Source: an uncultured Bacteroides sp. (GTDB lineage Bacteria; Bacteroidota; Bacteroidia; Bacteroidales; Bacteroidaceae). From it: a stretch of 14,873 nucleotides of DNA. The position numbers and the translations under genes are program-made. Below, in pieces: positions 13,222 through 14,873 of this stretch. Below the pieces are notes generated by a model. It had not been told where the DNA came from, ran no database searches, and saw nothing but the letters and a program-made list of their open reading frames with translations. The stretch is from assembly GCF_949298305.1 (NCBI RefSeq), contig NZ_CASFWU010000090.1, positions 1-14,873 on the forward strand. The letters run 5' to 3'. Within the stretch, counting starts at the first letter, position 1; every line of letters begins with the position of its first letter.

Positions 13222-14859
13222 TTACTTGCAGCAACGGGGCTTCAGTTGCTTGAAGAAGTCGTTACCCTTGTCATCTACGAGGATGAATGCCGGGAAGTCT
13301 TCTACTTCAATCTTCCAGATAGCCTCCATGCCCAGTTCGGGATATTCCACGCACTCGATGCTCTTGATGTTGTTCTGTGCCAGGATGGCTGCCGGGCCGC
13401 CGATAGATCCGAGATAGAAACCACCATGCTTCTTGCAGGCGTCGGTCACAGCCTGGCTGCGGTTACCCTTGGCCAGCATAATCATGCTACCGTCGTGGCT
13501 CTGGAACAGGTCAACGTACGGGTCCATACGTCCGGCAGTCGTCGGTCCCATCGAACCGCAAGCCATGCCCTTCGGAGTCTTGGCGGGTCCGGCGTAGTAG
13601 ATGGGGTGATCCTTGATGTATTGCGGCAGGTCTTCGCCACGGTCCAGACGCTCTTTCAGCTTAGCGTGGGCAATGTCGCGGCCTACGATGATCGTACCGT
13701 TCAGGCTCAGACGGGTAGCAACCGGATATTTGGTCAGCTCCTTCAGGATGTCGGCCATCGGCTGATTCAGATTGATCTTCACAGCATTGCCTTCACCAGC
13801 CTGACGCAGTTCCTCGGGAATCAGTTCACCCGGATGGCTGTCCAGCTTCTCAATCCAGATGCCGTCCTTGTTGATTTTGCAACGGATGTTGCGGTCGGCC
13901 GAGCACGATACGCCCAGACCAACGGGGCACGATGCGCCGTGACGCGGCAGACGGATGATACGTACGTCGTGGGCATAGTACTTACCACCGAATTGTGCAC
14001 CCAAGCCGATGTTGTGTGCCTCTTCGAGCACTTTCTTCTCCAGTTCCACGTCGCGGAAAGCACGGCCGTACTCGTTACCCGTCGTAGGCAGGTTGTCGTA
14101 GAAACGGGTCGAAGCCAGCTTCACAGTCAGCAGGTTCTTCTCGGCCGACGTACCACCGATGACGAAAGCAATGTGATAGGGCGGACAGGCAGCCGTACCC
14201 AGCGTCTTCATCTTCTCAACGAGGAAGGGAACGAGCGTCTCGGGGTTCAGGATGGCTTTCGTCTCCTGATACAGGTAAGTCTTGTTGGCCGAACCGCCAC
14301 CCTTGGTGACGCACAGGAATTCGTATTCCATGCCTTCGGTAGCCTCGATGTCAATCTGTGCGGGGAGGTTGCACTTGGTGTTCACCTCTTCGTACATGGA
14401 AAGCGGAGCGTTCTGCGAGTAACGCAGGTTCTCCTCAGTATATGTCTTGTACACACCCAGTGAAAGGGCTTCTTCGTCGCAGTAGCCTGTCCATACCTGC
14501 TGACCTTTCTCGCCGTGGATGATGGCTGTACCGGTGTCCTGGCAGAAGGGAAGCAGTCCCTTGGCAGCCACTTCGGCATTGCGCAGGAAAGTCAGTGCTA
14601 CATATTTGTCGTTGTCGCTGGCTTCGGGGTCGCTCAAGATTTTGGCCACCTGCTCGTTGTGCGAGCGGCGCAGCATGAACGATACATCGCGGAAAGCGGC
14701 ATTGGCCATGGCGGTCAGTCCTTCCTTTTCAATCTTCAGGATGGGTTTTCCTTCAAACTCGCTTACAGACACATAGTCCTTCGTAAGCAGATAATACTCA
14801 GTCGTATCCTTGCCCTTCTCGAACATGGGCTGATACTTGAACGGAGGTGTTGTTGCCAT
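13222..14859 (-). CDS. Class I (iron-sulfur) fumarate hydratase
   Basis: This enzyme interconverts fumarate and malate. In Bacteroidales it serves the reductive branch from oxaloacetate to succinate. The 545-residue product has the length of FumA/FumB-type homodimeric enzymes. The N-terminal alpha domain contains the three expected [4Fe-4S] ligand cysteines: Cys106 (LLPFCQDTGTAI), Cys225 (GTAACPPYHIAF) and Cys319 (GLGVSCSADRN), next to HGASCPVG. The C-terminal beta domain contains GTIIVGRDIAHAKLKERLDRG, YYAGPAKTPKGMACGSMGPT and SHDGSMIMLAKGNRS. An oxygen-labile cluster fits an anaerobe. The ATG at 14857-14859 gives MATTPPFKYQPMFEKGKD, a usual beginning; only 14 bp of upstream sequence are in the window, so its promoter is not visible. 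A strong terminator follows. The frame is intact. The symbol (fumA or fumB) is not decided by sequence alone. Confidence 0.95.
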   Translation of the reverse strand: MATTPPFKYQPMFEKGKDTTEYYLLTKDYVSVSEFEGKPILKIEKEGLTAMANAAFRDVSFMLRRSHNEQVAKILSDPEASDNDKYVALTFLRNAEVAAKGLLPFCQDTGTAIIHGEKGQQVWTGYCDEEALSLGVYKTYTEENLRYSQNAPLSMYEEVNTKCNLPAQIDIEATEGMEYEFLCVTKGGGSANKTYLYQETKAILNPETLVPFLVEKMKTLGTAACPPYHIAFVIGGTSAEKNLLTVKLASTRFYDNLPTTGNEYGRAFRDVELEKKVLEEAHNIGLGAQFGGKYYAHDVRIIRLPRHGASCPVGLGVSCSADRNIRCKINKDGIWIEKLDSHPGELIPEELRQAGEGNAVKINLNQPMADILKELTKYPVATRLSLNGTIIVGRDIAHAKLKERLDRGEDLPQYIKDHPIYYAGPAKTPKGMACGSMGPTTAGRMDPYVDLFQSHDGSMIMLAKGNRSQAVTDACKKHGGFYLGSIGGPAAILAQNNIKSIECVEYPELGMEAIWKIEVEDFPAFILVDDKGNDFFKQLKPRCCK

Positions 14860-14873
14860 AATTACTACTTGCT

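Noticed and set aside
13030..14463. 477-codon plus-strand open frame opposite fumarase
   Set aside because: It is antisense to an intact class I fumarase with all cluster cysteines, and it shows no domain of its own.

Overview
The window looks like a chromosomal segment from a member of the Bacteroidales (Bacteroides or a close relative). The protein sequences are of Bacteroidetes type. Start codons are preceded by A-rich stretches without Shine-Dalgarno sequences. Several genes have the Bacteroides-type -7 box TAnnTTTG, in places with a TTG/TTTG about 20 bp further upstream. Coding DNA is GC-rich and the spacers are more AT-rich and full of repeats.

Layout. (1) 1-360: the edge of a disrupted minus-strand lipoprotein-like gene, preceded by three 23-bp tandem repeats. 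(2) 361-2769: a repeat element made of CGCAGAT/ATCTGCG motifs, then pyrH (UMP kinase), an 880-bp spacer, and frr (ribosome recycling factor). The spacer holds a 150-bp palindromic element and a block of 22-bp repeats. (3) 2770-3828: a second palindromic element fills the whole frr-rsgA spacer and ends at the base before the rsgA start codon; rsgA encodes the 30S-maturation GTPase. (4) 3839-4831: an HxlR-family regulator diverges from a DJ-1/PfpI-family gene. The shared promoter region carries three inverted repeats built from TTAC/GTAA half-sites, and a hairpin follows the DJ-1 gene. (5) 4973-10529: a tripartite RND efflux operon (adaptor, inner-membrane pump, TolC-type outer-membrane channel). 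(6) 10620-12874: a secreted PL10-type pectate lyase faces a membrane acyltransferase, their stop codons sharing one CTAG. (7) 13222-14859: a class I [4Fe-4S] fumarate hydratase on the minus strand with a strong terminator.

The most important anomaly is that two genes are broken by apparent internal deletions. pyrH lacks about 28 nt that encode the essential KLSGE-type nucleotide loop, which also shifts the frame. The DJ-1/PfpI gene lacks a larger internal piece, also with a frameshift. A third locus, at the left edge, switches frame as well. pyrH is normally essential, so an assembly or sequencing error is the first explanation to test; a real lesion with a second pyrH copy elsewhere is the alternative.

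Functionally, pyrH, frr and rsgA are nucleotide and translation housekeeping genes. The HxlR/DJ-1 pair looks like a small electrophile- or redox-responsive unit. The RND operon is a complete export system with no local regulator. I see no phage, transposase, CRISPR, tRNA or rRNA, and no gene cluster that clearly amounts to a new system. The interest lies in the repeat-filled spacers, the hairpin next to the rsgA start, the divergent operators and the broken essential gene.
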